Below are positions 38,163-47,233 of a DNA stretch of 64,000 bases, one piece after another (within the stretch, counting starts at the first letter, position 1; each line of letters begins with the position of its first letter). The stretch covers positions 297,816 through 361,815 of the forward strand of contig NCJL01000003.1 in assembly GCA_002278935.1 (NCBI GenBank). The letters are read 5' to 3'. The position numbers and the translations under genes are program-made. This stretch comes from Gallionellales bacterium 39-52-133. Lineage in GTDB: Bacteria; Pseudomonadota; Gammaproteobacteria; Burkholderiales; Gallionellaceae. The notes under the pieces are model-generated. The model did no database searches. It saw nothing but the letters and a program-made list of their open reading frames with translations, and had not been told where the DNA came from.

Positions 38163-38690
38163 TCACGATTTTGGCTTCAAGCTATAAGCTTGATCGAATA
38201 GTGCTTCGAGTTCGACATGGGTTCCACGTAAGCCATCAACTACCGCTTTTGCCCACTCAAAGTATTCTTGTTGTCTTTCAAGCAACCAATCAAAAGGTGG
38301 GCTATATGCCATGTCGCGTAGATTACAAATTTTATCAGCCAACTTGACTAGCTTTGCTTCTCGACTCAAGTGTGAAGCATGGTCGATCTGAAGTTGCTTG
38401 CGAGTAGCCTTGGGCAGAGATTTGTCATCAGTGAGCTCCATGACGATTCGCAGAACATTTTCACCAAACAGATTGGTAATTTCAGAGGTCGAAGTTTTGG
38501 TATCTTCAATGGTGTCATGCAGGATTGCAGCCGCAATTACATCTTCATCAGTTATCCCATCCACCTCATTGGTCAAAACAAAAGCCAATGCCAATGGGTG
38601 ATTAATATAAGGTGAAGCTTCACGATCTTTGCGTCGCTGGTCTCGATGTTTATTGGCTGCAAAATTTGCAGCCAGGATGGTTTTCTTCAT
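38163..38690 (-). CDS. HD-domain hydrolase, MESH1/SpoT-hydrolase-like
   Basis: 175 residues, the size of single-domain alarmone hydrolases. The HD signature is complete: NKHRDQRRKDREASPYINHP with the first His, ILHDTIEDT with the HD pair and ED motif, and KLVKLADKICNLRDM with the final Asp. By family it would hydrolyse (p)ppGpp or a related nucleotide using Mn2+. No synthetase is adjacent. It forms an operon with the downstream histidine phosphatase. Confidence 0.86.
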   Translation of the reverse strand: MKKTILAANFAANKHRDQRRKDREASPYINHPLALAFVLTNEVDGITDEDVIAAAILHDTIEDTKTSTSEITNLFGENVLRIVMELTDDKSLPKATRKQLQIDHASHLSREAKLVKLADKICNLRDMAYSPPFDWLLERQQEYFEWAKAVVDGLRGTHVELEALFDQAYSLKPKS

Positions 38691-39259
38691 GTGTTACCAA
38701 TCTTAAAGTTTGGATGCTTATATTTTAATACCTTCAATCTGTGAAGATAACAAGCATAAAGTGTTTGTAGGATTCTAATTGGGCCAATAAAGTATTTCTC
38801 TATATTTTTTTCAGAAATTACTATTTTATCTTTACTGTCATAATAATCATTATGGTCATAATAATGTCCATTAAGTAGAGTTTATGAGTTTAATGGGCAT
38901 TATTATGACCATTAGCATAACGAACATAACTTAATAATATTGATAGTGTCAGAGATTTCGAGGGAGTAAAATCAAACGTGTGATTGAAGGAGGTGGCTAT
39001 AAACTATCGCAGAATTTTAATAGATGTTATTCGATTGTATTTCGCATCATTGGTAGGAGCCTATAGGGGGTGGCGAGCGAGTATAGAGATTGCAATTACA
39101 TTTCTGGTAACTAACAGGATCAATATCCTAAGTGGGTATTGGTCACACTATTTTTCATTTGAGTAAATAAAAATTTAATTGAGTGCAAAGTAATTACGAT
39201 ATTTTGAATATATCTATTTCGTACAATTGAATCCGCGTATATATAGTAAGGAGGTAATC
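38691..39259. other. AT-rich gap before the transposition region
   Basis: Divergent region of about 570 bp. It contains the inverted repeat at 38849-38915 and then a 300-bp AT-rich stretch. A 60-codon hydrophobic ORF at 38984-39166 lacks a spaced ribosome site for its TTG and is not called. Two weak matches to the TnsB-type motif occur at about 38752 and 38782. Confidence 0.55.
38849..38915. promoter_or_regulatory. 26-bp inverted repeat, probable operator
   Basis: The left arm 38849-38874 and right arm 38890-38915 are near-perfect inverted copies separated by 15 bp. Each holds GTCATAATAAT, and a third copy lies just upstream at 38837. The arms could bind a dimeric regulator in tandem, or form a strong hairpin in RNA. 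It lies in the divergent promoter region of the HD hydrolase gene. Confidence 0.6.
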
Positions 39260-39523
39260 ATGAGAAATTTGCTTCTGAAATTTAAATCTAAAGACTCTCC
39301 TTATGGGGTTACGAGAGAAACCCTAAAGGCGCTGGCTGATGAAATGGATATAAGTGAAACGATGGTGGTGCATCTTGCCATCTCCCGTTTAGCAAAAGAG
39401 GTTCTTCCTGCCTACGGGATTGATGAGGGCCAACTTACAGTAGGGGACATCAATCGCCTTCGAAAGGCTGCTGAACCAATGCTGCCGAAGGGCAAGGTAA
39501 TCAGCACGCAATATTTGCCTTAA
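39260..39523 (+). CDS. Small ribbon-helix-helix-like protein
   Basis: 87-residue protein of unknown function. ATG 39260 has an excellent ribosome site, AAGGAGG at 39249-39254; an in-frame ATG further upstream at 39227 is not needed. The segment VTRETLKALADEMDISETMVVHLAISRLAKE looks like a ribbon-helix-helix or short HTH region, as in antitoxin-like DNA-binding proteins; no toxin is adjacent. It may be a regulator of the transposition genes. Confidence 0.6.
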   Translation: MRNLLLKFKSKDSPYGVTRETLKALADEMDISETMVVHLAISRLAKEVLPAYGIDEGQLTVGDINRLRKAAEPMLPKGKVISTQYLP

Positions 39524-39645
39524 GTGAAACGATTAAACACACGTCCCAGAGACTTAGTTATCTGACTCCAAATCAGTTATTCTTCAAGTGAGCGTTGCAC
39601 TGCACTTCAAATTTAAACCCGCGTTACTATTTGTTAAGTATTTTT

Positions 39646-39705
39646 ATGTAAAAAACACTTTTAGTGTTTTTTACATCCTAAAAGACAGTAAAAGTGTTTT
39701 TTGTG
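39646..39705. promoter_or_regulatory. Perfect 14-bp palindrome plus extra half-site upstream of XRE gene
   Basis: ATGTAAAAAACACT (39646-39659) and AGTGTTTTTTACAT (39663-39676) are exact inverted copies around TTT. A further AAAAGTGTTTTTTGTG follows at about 39690-39705. The sites lie 100-150 bp upstream of the XRE regulator and resemble repressor operators; transcription termination is also possible given the T-runs. Confidence 0.6.
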
Positions 39706-39799
39706 TCAGTGTATGTCACTGTATTTTATAGGCAATATGGTTGTATATTCTTGGTCTATATATTACTCTGTAGATAAATAATATATTAAATTTGGATTT

Positions 39800-40234
39800 A
39801 TGAGACCCTTTGCAATTCTGCTGAAATCTTTACGGAAAATGAGTGGTCTCCGCCAATCGGATTTGGCAGAGAAGCTCGGATATGAGCAAAGTTATGTCTC
39901 TGCTCTTGAGCTTGGACTCAAAGGACCGCCAACTGATGAGTTCGTGAATCAATTGATTGGTGTGCTGAAATTATCCTCGGAAGATCAGAAAACGCTCAAT
40001 GAAGCAGTCAAGGCTTCACAAGGGAAATTCAATATCCCCACAGAAGCTCCCACCGAAGTTTACTGGCTATTTCATAGGTTTCGTCAGCAAATTGATCATT
40101 TGCATCCTACGCAAATAGAGCTGATCGAAAAGATACTGAGTTTGTCGATAAATATCGGAGTGACGAGTAAGAGCTCGCAGCTATGTATAAATCAGCGGTA
40201 TCAAAACAATCACGAAACGGAGGCTGAAATGTAA
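39800..40234 (+). CDS. XRE-family HTH regulator
   Basis: 144 residues. The N-terminal helix-turn-helix is clear: LKSLRKMSGLRQSDLAEKLG, then YEQSYVSALELGLKGPPTDEF. The rest is helical and unassigned. It sits about 240 bp upstream of tnsA in the same direction, behind the palindromic sites at 39646-39705, and is a plausible repressor of itself or of the tns operon. The start has no strong ribosome site. Confidence 0.8.
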   Translation: MRPFAILLKSLRKMSGLRQSDLAEKLGYEQSYVSALELGLKGPPTDEFVNQLIGVLKLSSEDQKTLNEAVKASQGKFNIPTEAPTEVYWLFHRFRQQIDHLHPTQIELIEKILSLSINIGVTSKSSQLCINQRYQNNHETEAEM

Positions 40235-40289
40235 AAAGGGCGAACCTTGCGGATCACCCCCACGGACAGCTGACGCTACCCGACCTGAC
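40233..40289 (-). ncRNA. Candidate small RNA upstream of tnsA
   Basis: On the minus strand a sigma70-like promoter (40296-40325) is followed after about 60 nt by an intrinsic terminator: GGGTGATCC, loop GCAA, GGTTCGCCC (40259 down to 40238) then TTTTT (40237-40233). No convincing coding region lies between. The transcript would be about 57 nt, ending at the XRE stop codon. Both signals were read by eye; a protein-coding origin of an 81-codon minus-strand ORF over this region was considered and judged weaker. Confidence 0.5.
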
Positions 40290-40295
40290 AGTCAT

Positions 40296-40325
40296 AGTAT
40301 CGTCTCCTACCCGTCCGGGTGTCAA
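40296..40325 (-). promoter_or_regulatory. Minus-strand promoter for the candidate small RNA
   Basis: TTGACA (40325-40320) is a perfect -35 box. GATACT (40301-40296) at 18-bp spacing is a fair -10 box; TACTAT two bases later is an alternative. Transcription would run left, away from tnsA. Confidence 0.5.
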
Positions 40326-40481
40326 GCCATTCACAAAGAAGTTACCAAAAATGCAGTCGGTAAATACCGGCTCGGGGATGTTCGTACCTACATTTTGGGT
40401 AATTTCAATTTGATTTATTAATGCGACATTTTTCGTAGGGGCCTTGCGCCCCGCAGAATCATAGGACTGAAGGAGATGAAA

Positions 40482-41486
40482 ATGGATTGTGGACATCAAG
40501 TTATATTAATAAAACAAGTTAAGAATAAGGGTATCTCGCTATCGAAGGATATTACACCTAGGCTACCCCAGAAGCCTCGAAGTTCTAAAGTGTTAACGCA
40601 AAAAAAGCTAAGCGAGCAAATTCGACTTGGCTTTGGACAGGGGCATGACAGCAACTATCAGCCCTGGCTCAAGATCCGACGTAAGAATACATCGCCTGAT
40701 TCAAATCAGGTTGTTGCCTGGATGCCTCCCTTGGGTAGAACGGCACACTATTTTTCGCGGGGGGAATATCACACTGCGTTAACTTTGCTATGGCTTGGTG
40801 TTTGTGACCTGCGTGAACAATACCCTCTTTGGCCCATCGCACACCCACACCCAATGGAAGGCGCGAAAGGCACGGAGAATTTGAAATTCAGATGGTCTCG
40901 TGGGTTGTTGGCAATAGCTCGTGATGCAGGAATTGAGCATGGAGTGGAGTTTGGTACAAAAATTCCATATACCGCAACCATTGATATGTTGGCGATGGCT
41001 CCAATGGAAAACGGATTGAAGTTGGTTGGATTTTCTTCAAAACCCATTGATGATCAAGATGATGAAGTGAAAGTGAGAACGTTAGAGCGGCTAGAATTGG
41101 AACGGCGTTATTTTGAAGAAATTAATGCGGGATATTTTGTAACAAGCTCAGGAATTGTTTCAAGTTTAATGGCAGGTCAGCTGGAATGGTGGTTTGACTG
41201 TTCAACGCTACACTTTGCTCCTGAACTCATACCTAGGATCGATAGTTTCGCAGAATTCATCAGCAAGCACAAAGAGTTTTCAATTGTCGAGTTGGTAACT
41301 GCAGCATCAAGCTTCTTATCGATAAATATCGAAGCTGCATGGTTGCTTTTTTTTCATTGTGCTTGGACTCAAAAAATTGATATTGACCCAACCAGTCGCA
41401 TGCTGACATCACTTCCGATAAAACCTGGTGGCATAGCATTGCGGTCGAAGTTGCGCCAAAAATTTTTTGGGGGAGATTGGAAATGA
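40482..41486 (+). CDS. tnsA: Tn7-like transposase subunit TnsA (5'-strand endonuclease)
   Basis: 334-residue TnsA homologue; in Tn7 it cuts the 5' strands at the transposon ends, allowing cut-and-paste movement. The endonuclease core has E95 in RGEYHTALTLLWLG, the conserved DLREQYPLWP, D168 in YTATIDMLAM, and VGFSSKP with K187; the usual Q-x-K is S-x-K here. The C-terminal half matches the TnsC/TnsB-interacting region. ATG 40482 is preferred because AGGAG at 40471-40475 directly abuts an earlier ATG at 40476. It overlaps tnsB as ATGA. Confidence 0.9.
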   Translation: MDCGHQVILIKQVKNKGISLSKDITPRLPQKPRSSKVLTQKKLSEQIRLGFGQGHDSNYQPWLKIRRKNTSPDSNQVVAWMPPLGRTAHYFSRGEYHTALTLLWLGVCDLREQYPLWPIAHPHPMEGAKGTENLKFRWSRGLLAIARDAGIEHGVEFGTKIPYTATIDMLAMAPMENGLKLVGFSSKPIDDQDDEVKVRTLERLELERRYFEEINAGYFVTSSGIVSSLMAGQLEWWFDCSTLHFAPELIPRIDSFAEFISKHKEFSIVELVTAASSFLSINIEAAWLLFFHCAWTQKIDIDPTSRMLTSLPIKPGGIALRSKLRQKFFGGDWK

Positions 41487-43819
41487 CTATTCTGGTCGGA
41501 CAAATATTTAAAGGTACCTGTGATGAATCACTGCTGAAGAATTTTCATCGCGTATTACAAATTCTAGAATCGGATGACCTGGTTGTTATGATTGAAATTC
41601 CAGATGGTCCCAGAAAAAATGAAGGAGCCAAGCAAAATAATTACTATGTTAAAGGCTTTGTCAAAAAGCGATTAAGTGATCTGCTTGCATGGAGAGCGCA
41701 AAGACTGATTGAAGAAACGAATATAAATTGGCCACCATTATGGAATATGTCAGATGATGACATTCGAGCCGAATATCCTCCGAGGAAATGGCAGTCGGAA
41801 TCGCCGATGATTCAGAGTCGTAACAGAAAATGGGAAATGATCAGTCCTGTTATTCACGCGTATGAAACTAGTCCCTTGATTGATCTAACAGTAATAGAAA
41901 AAAATGCTGGTATACGAGCCTTAGAGGTCGGTGTCAGCAAGGGGCAGATGCTTGATGCTATTCATCGCTATTTTGCATATGGCTGTATTAAAAATGCATT
42001 GATATCTAATTATGCAGCATGCGGCGCACCAGCCAAACCCAGAATTGCAAATAGGACAAAGTTGGGACGTAAGAATGCGGCCACTCTTGTTGGAAATGTT
42101 TCACTAGAAGGCAAGAAATTAACTGAGGAAGATCGCCAAAATTTACGAGATGGCTGGTTAATGTATGTGAGGCCAGGTACGACAGTTGTTGAGGCGTATC
42201 GGGCAACAATGACCGCATTCTACAACACTGGATATTCGCTAAAAAATGGTTATTACGCTGCGGATTTGTTAAATGCTGAGTTGCGACCAACTGAAAGAGA
42301 ATTCCGCTATCACGGACCTTTGGCTGAGGTGGACGGATCTGCTACTGCTACACGTCGCATTATGGGTGAAGGGGAGTGGTTAAAGAATAAACGTGAATTA
42401 GTCGGTTCAGCCCGTGATGGAGTTAATGCATTTGGACAGGTATGTTCGATTGATGCATCGCCAATCGATGTTAATTTGGTCTCATGTTTTGATGCATTAC
42501 GGCCAATCGGGGTGGGACGTGCACTCGTTGTTACCGATATTTACTCTGATTTAAATGTTGGGTGGCATGTGGGAATTGGAGGTGTCGGTGCCAATGAAGC
42601 AAATCTGGCCATTTTGTGTGCAGCACTGGATAAAAGGGATGAGTTGGCTCGTTATGGTTTGAATAATTTGCCGCTGGCAGATTTCCCATCTGTATTCAGT
42701 TCACGCAACCTGTCGGATAACGGAGAATTACGTTGCAAACAGGGAATTTCGGAAAATGTTGACAAGTTGGGTTCGAAAATTGAATTTGTTCCATCAAGAC
42801 GTCCTGATAAAAACCCAGTATCTGAATCAGGCCACCATTCAAGAAATAGTGGTTTGAATCATCATTTGATTGGTACAACCAAAGGAAAACAGCGAAAGCG
42901 TGGAGAACCTTTGGCAATAACCAAAGCACTATTGAGTCATTATCAATATATGCGTCTTTTGATCTTATGGATCCACTGGCGCAATACAAAGCAAAGGGTT
43001 CCACAATTGCTCACCACCGAAATGCGGCGTGACAAGGTGAATCCAACCCGTATTGATATGTATAGGTGGGCCAAACAAAAGGGATATGTTGCGGGAAAGC
43101 CTGTTGATCCGATACTTCTTAAATCTCATTTGTTACCAACATTTACTGCTTCAGTTAAACGGAATGGACTAGTTTTGCACCGCCCCAATAAAGGTAACGC
43201 AGTGGAGTTGCTTCATCAGGCAAATTTCAATGACGACTACCTTGCAACATCTGGAATTATTCGTGATGCCATGAATGGCGGTAAGAAGCATATCGAGGTG
43301 AAAGTGAATCCAGACGATCTCTCCAGGGTCTATCTTTTTGACAAATATGGAAGTCACGAGATCAGAAATACGACAAATGACTCGTTGCTGATAGTAGAGG
43401 GTTGCATATCAGATTTGGGTGTATTGAATGATGTGGACAAGGAAGTAAATATTGAAACGGCGTCACAACAAGATCAGGACGTTGTTGATATGCGCTCTTT
43501 CAGAGTTGAAGAGCAGGCATCGGCCATTCGCAATAAAAAAAGAATTCTGTCCAAAACAGGTGTAAGGGCTAATCAGAAAACAGACAGATCAAGCGTGCGA
43601 GAGAATCAAGCAGCAGAAAAACGCGAGCGCTTGAATAATTCTCTTAATCGAGCATCAGCGGGAAATGACGCAAAAGTACCTGATGAGATTCCCCGAACAA
43701 TCACTTTGCCCAGCATAACTCCATTAGAGGACAAAGTCGATGTTCAGCCAAAGACGAATGATATCAATTCGTTCAGGTTAGCCAGGCTAAGAAACTTCCA
43801 CGCGCAACGAAAATCATGA
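41483..43819 (+). CDS. tnsB: Tn7-like DDE transposase TnsB
   Basis: 778-residue transposase of the Tn7/Mu superfamily that binds repeated sites at the transposon ends and joins 3' ends to target. The catalytic triad is visible: D324 in CSIDASPID, D412 in LSDNGEL and E448 in PVSESGHH. Spacings of 88 and 36 residues almost match those of Tn7 TnsB. The C-terminal tail (after 650) is charged and probably contacts TnsC. Start and stop place it between tnsA (4-bp overlap) and tnsC (10-bp gap). Confidence 0.94.
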   Translation: MTILVGQIFKGTCDESLLKNFHRVLQILESDDLVVMIEIPDGPRKNEGAKQNNYYVKGFVKKRLSDLLAWRAQRLIEETNINWPPLWNMSDDDIRAEYPPRKWQSESPMIQSRNRKWEMISPVIHAYETSPLIDLTVIEKNAGIRALEVGVSKGQMLDAIHRYFAYGCIKNALISNYAACGAPAKPRIANRTKLGRKNAATLVGNVSLEGKKLTEEDRQNLRDGWLMYVRPGTTVVEAYRATMTAFYNTGYSLKNGYYAADLLNAELRPTEREFRYHGPLAEVDGSATATRRIMGEGEWLKNKRELVGSARDGVNAFGQVCSIDASPIDVNLVSCFDALRPIGVGRALVVTDIYSDLNVGWHVGIGGVGANEANLAILCAALDKRDELARYGLNNLPLADFPSVFSSRNLSDNGELRCKQGISENVDKLGSKIEFVPSRRPDKNPVSESGHHSRNSGLNHHLIGTTKGKQRKRGEPLAITKALLSHYQYMRLLILWIHWRNTKQRVPQLLTTEMRRDKVNPTRIDMYRWAKQKGYVAGKPVDPILLKSHLLPTFTASVKRNGLVLHRPNKGNAVELLHQANFNDDYLATSGIIRDAMNGGKKHIEVKVNPDDLSRVYLFDKYGSHEIRNTTNDSLLIVEGCISDLGVLNDVDKEVNIETASQQDQDVVDMRSFRVEEQASAIRNKKRILSKTGVRANQKTDRSSVRENQAAEKRERLNNSLNRASAGNDAKVPDEIPRTITLPSITPLEDKVDVQPKTNDINSFRLARLRNFHAQRKS

Positions 43820-43829
43820 GGAAAATAAA

Positions 43830-45362
43830 ATGTCAATAAATACATCATCAATCAGTTCATTGTATCAATCCGAGGGTAATCCATTTCTCGTGCCAATAGA
43901 GCAATTTCTGGCGACAGATAAGCTTGAAATTCGACTGGCGCGCTGGCCCCTTGCAGGAATTGATATTGCATCGCTCACTGATCAGGAGCGCTTGGATTTA
44001 CTTGATCGAATGCAGGATGAAATGTTTGAGCCAACAGCAAATTCTTCAGATATTGCGTCACGGTTATACCGTCTGATCCGCCGAGGATACTTGGCCAGAG
44101 ATCCTCGGCAGCCTGGAGTGCGCAGAATAACGATGGAATTGGCAGGCTATGCGGGAAGGGAAATAAAGAATGTTCCATTGCCAAAAACCTATGCCAAGGG
44201 AATGCGCATATCGGGAATTACAGGTCTTGGAAAATCATATGACATAGTGCGAGCACTCGAAGTGTTACCGCAAAAGTATATCCATAGTCGTAGTGATGCC
44301 GCTGGATGGACACAGATGACGCAGATTGTCTGGCTATATGTTGGGATGAGCCATGATGGCTCTCTTGGCGGCTTAATGCTGCAAATTCTAAGTGCTCTTG
44401 ATGAGGCTATTGGTACGACTTATTCGCGTGATCGTAATCTTATTCGTCTCAGCAATGAGAAGTTGGCAGTTCATATAGGAATAATATTCCGTAACCATGG
44501 ACTTGGTGTGCTGGTTATAGATGAAATTCAACATCGAAATTTTTCTGGTATTCGTGGTGAATTGGCTGCGACTTTCTTTTTGCGACTGCTGAATTTTGGA
44601 ATACCCATTGTTTTGATGGGAAATCCATACGGGATGTCTGAGTTAGACAGATTTTCACAAGACATGAGGAGGATTGGATCCGGTGGGACTTTTGAGATGC
44701 ATCCCATGGCTCCAGATGATTTCGATTGGCAGCATTGCTTGGCTCCAGCCTTATGGCGCTATAACGTCATGCCTGAGCCATCTCAGGTAAAAGACGATGA
44801 TGGGGGAATACTTTACAAATACAGCGGAGGGATCAGGGAGTACGCATGCCGAATACGTGTTACCTCACAGCGGCTGGCGATTGATCTGGGGGATAAATCA
44901 GTAACAGAAGCGCATATGGAGCAAGCCTTCCTGGGTGCAGATTTCGGCGATAGTGAAAGAAAACTGATTATTGGGTTTCGAGATAAAAATCCAATGTTGC
45001 TCATGGATTTTATTGACGTGCCATGGGAAGAGTACGCAGTGAAGTGGAAACGTCTAAAAACCAATTCATCCTTGTTCTCTGATTCGCAATTGACACTGCC
45101 ATTCCAAAGTCATTCTGAAGATAAGTTTTCTGGTTCTGCTTCCCCCAGTTCACTCAATGATAATGCGAATATCAAGCCCGTTCCCGCACAGGACTTGGAA
45201 AATATCAAAAGGAGCCGCACGCGAAAGACAAATTCAGCCAAACGAACGTCTGCAATTCGGTCAACGCTGGATTCGAGTGATATGCGCCATAGTGGGCTTC
45301 AGGATCTTCTGATTACAGGGTTTGAAGCAATTTCGAAAGTTGATCACCACCATGACAAATGA
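43830..45362 (+). CDS. tnsC: Tn7-like AAA+ regulator TnsC
   Basis: 510-residue ATPase that links target selection by TnsD/TniQ to the TnsAB transposase. Walker A GITGLGKS is at 129-136 and Walker B LVIDEIQH has D231-E232. The AAA+ fold continues with VLMGNPYGMSEL. The C-terminal 110 residues are low-complexity and basic, as expected for the TnsA/TnsB-binding tail. Confidence 0.94.
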   Translation: MSINTSSISSLYQSEGNPFLVPIEQFLATDKLEIRLARWPLAGIDIASLTDQERLDLLDRMQDEMFEPTANSSDIASRLYRLIRRGYLARDPRQPGVRRITMELAGYAGREIKNVPLPKTYAKGMRISGITGLGKSYDIVRALEVLPQKYIHSRSDAAGWTQMTQIVWLYVGMSHDGSLGGLMLQILSALDEAIGTTYSRDRNLIRLSNEKLAVHIGIIFRNHGLGVLVIDEIQHRNFSGIRGELAATFFLRLLNFGIPIVLMGNPYGMSELDRFSQDMRRIGSGGTFEMHPMAPDDFDWQHCLAPALWRYNVMPEPSQVKDDDGGILYKYSGGIREYACRIRVTSQRLAIDLGDKSVTEAHMEQAFLGADFGDSERKLIIGFRDKNPMLLMDFIDVPWEEYAVKWKRLKTNSSLFSDSQLTLPFQSHSEDKFSGSASPSSLNDNANIKPVPAQDLENIKRSRTRKTNSAKRTSAIRSTLDSSDMRHSGLQDLLITGFEAISKVDHHHDK

Positions 45363-45476
45363 ACTTCAGTACTGGGAGTCGTAAATACCCCTGTAGTAAT
45401 TTTGCTTGGAAATATCGTTGATAACTCTAAGCATTGGTAATTATGAATATCTGCTAAATATTAAGGAGAAATTTTT

Positions 45477-47233
45477 ATGGAAACAACGCTTTCATATTTT
45501 CCAGCGCCATTGCCTGATGAGGCAATCATCTCTCAAGTAGCTCGATACCACATACAGCGTGCGCATCGGTCTGAGCAATTGACTTACGACGAATTGTTTA
45601 ATGCGCCTCCCTTCAGTTTAACTTTTTGGGTTCCGCCATTTTTGGACAGACTAGCTAACAAGCTGTCGGGTGATGCAGAGGAGAATCTTGGTCATTTACT
45701 TGAACGCAGCACGCTTTTGCCATTGTTTCGTGTGTTTGGAAAGGGAATCCAAGAGGAAGAAGCGGGAAATCAAAAAATTGGATTTGTAGCGCCTAGACGT
45801 ACTGTTGGGGAATCAGGCACTACACATATATGTCCAAGCTGTATTGTGGAAGATGCCGAGGTGCATGGATCACCCTATATACATCTTGCCCATCAAATTC
45901 CGGGGGTGAGTGCATGCTGGAAACATGAAACAAAAACGATAGTACGCTGCCAATATTGCAAATGCCCATTTGAAATACGTAAGGGATTAATTTTGTCGCC
46001 CTGGCAAGGCTGTAATTGTGGTCGCCATATTAATGGGTCAGCTAGTCCTGTAGAGCAGGCGTCACCTATAGAAGTGGAGTTCGCGAAGTTCTCCAGGGAT
46101 TTACTGGAGGGCGCTGTATTCATTGAGCCTGAATTGCTTGTCAAAGTATATAAATCCCGTATTTTGGAATTGGGGTTTCGCAGGGGGGGAAATCAGATTG
46201 CAAGAGCTGAATTATTCTCAGCAATCCAAGAAAGCTATGGTCAGGAGCAATTAAGGAAAATGGATAGTGCTTATTGCAATGGGCGCACGGTTGCAATGGG
46301 CGCACGGCTGGTTGGTTACATCTTCTTCATGTTTCGTCTGTAACAGAAGTACCGCTTGGTAGGCATCTGCTATTGACGCATTTTTTGTATCGCGAAGCTA
46401 ACCTATTTTTTAATGCGGTAAAGCGTGCAAGAAATGACATTTTCATTACTCAAAGTAAGATCGGGACGCAATTTTCTGTAGGGAATGGCAGGGAGAAAAT
46501 ATCAGGCAAAAAAAATCTCACCAAAGATGAACTTGTCAGAGTGCTTGTCGATGAAGCAAAACGTAATAATTATGGGTTGGAGGAGTTGTGGAAAAATCAG
46601 CTTTTTTACATGAAGAAGTTGGTTAAGCTTGATCCTAATGCAACACAAATGGTTCTAGATCAAATTTTTACTCGTATTGAGGATGGCACCAACAGATCCC
46701 CTTCAAAGATTCTTGCAATAAATTATGATCGGGAGGCTGACGACCGTTTGGCAGTGGCGATTAAGCAGGCTTCTGAGCTGCTTTATTCCAGCGCAGAAGA
46801 TCCTGTAAGAGTCACAAAGAATAAGCTGTTGAAATCGGCCAAAGCAAAGGTATCTGTTTGGCTAAGCCCCTCCAAATTTCCATTGGCAATTACCTCACTT
46901 GAAAAATGTATCGAATCTCAATGGCACTTTTATGCAAGGCGCATAATTTGGATTTTATACAGATACCCTGAGTATGCAGGGCGGGAAGGAAAGCTCGTCA
47001 AATTATCTAAGCTGGAGTCTCATAAGGGCGTGGCTGTTCACAGTTACTTTTGTCATATTGACCGTAAGCGTCAATTGACAACAAATTCAATTATTTCAAT
47101 TCTGGAGGAAATGGGCATACCCAAAAATTGGCATGGCCCCAATCCGGATCGAGATTTTTACGTAACGGGGCGCCGTTATACCAAGCGTGAGCGCATGCCC
47201 AAAAATTCAGATCAGTCTGAGGATGAAAGCTGA
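45477..47233 (+). pseudogene. tnsD: tnsD, target-selection protein, frameshifted by a 17-bp duplication
   Basis: TnsD/TniQ-type target selector split into two frames. The first 265 residues hold the TniQ domain (FPAPLPDEAIISQVARYHI) and its zinc motif: HICPSCIVED, then HQIPGVSACWKHE and RCQYCKCPF. Frame is lost at 46274-46307, where an exact 17-bp unit is present twice; the first frame then stops at 46343. The second frame continues to 47233 with the TnsD C-terminal domain. Deleting one 17-bp copy gives one continuous 579-residue protein. A good ribosome site (AAGGAG) precedes ATG 45477. The gene is probably inactive, unless a minority frameshift event rescues it. Confidence 0.9.
46274..46307 (+). 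repeat. Exact 17-bp tandem duplication inside tnsD
   Basis: TTGCAATGGGCGCACGG occurs at 46274-46290 and again at 46291-46307 with no gap or mismatch. Since 17 is not a multiple of 3, the duplication shifts the tnsD frame. With one copy removed, codons run through NGRTAGWLHLLHVSS. Confidence 0.95.

Noticed and set aside
38740..38800. Weak TnsB-type motifs (ATAAAGTGTTTG, CAATAAAGTATTTC) as a separate right end of the tns operon
   Set aside because: They match the core at fewer positions, and no TGT lies at the correct distance.
38984..39166. 60-codon hydrophobic ORF
   Set aside because: The TTG start coincides with the purine-rich stretch that would have to be its ribosome site; composition follows the AT-rich background.
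40254..40499. 81-codon minus-strand ORF over the gap before tnsA
   Set aside because: No ribosome site, no recognisable family, and it overlaps a promoter and terminator that better suit a short RNA.
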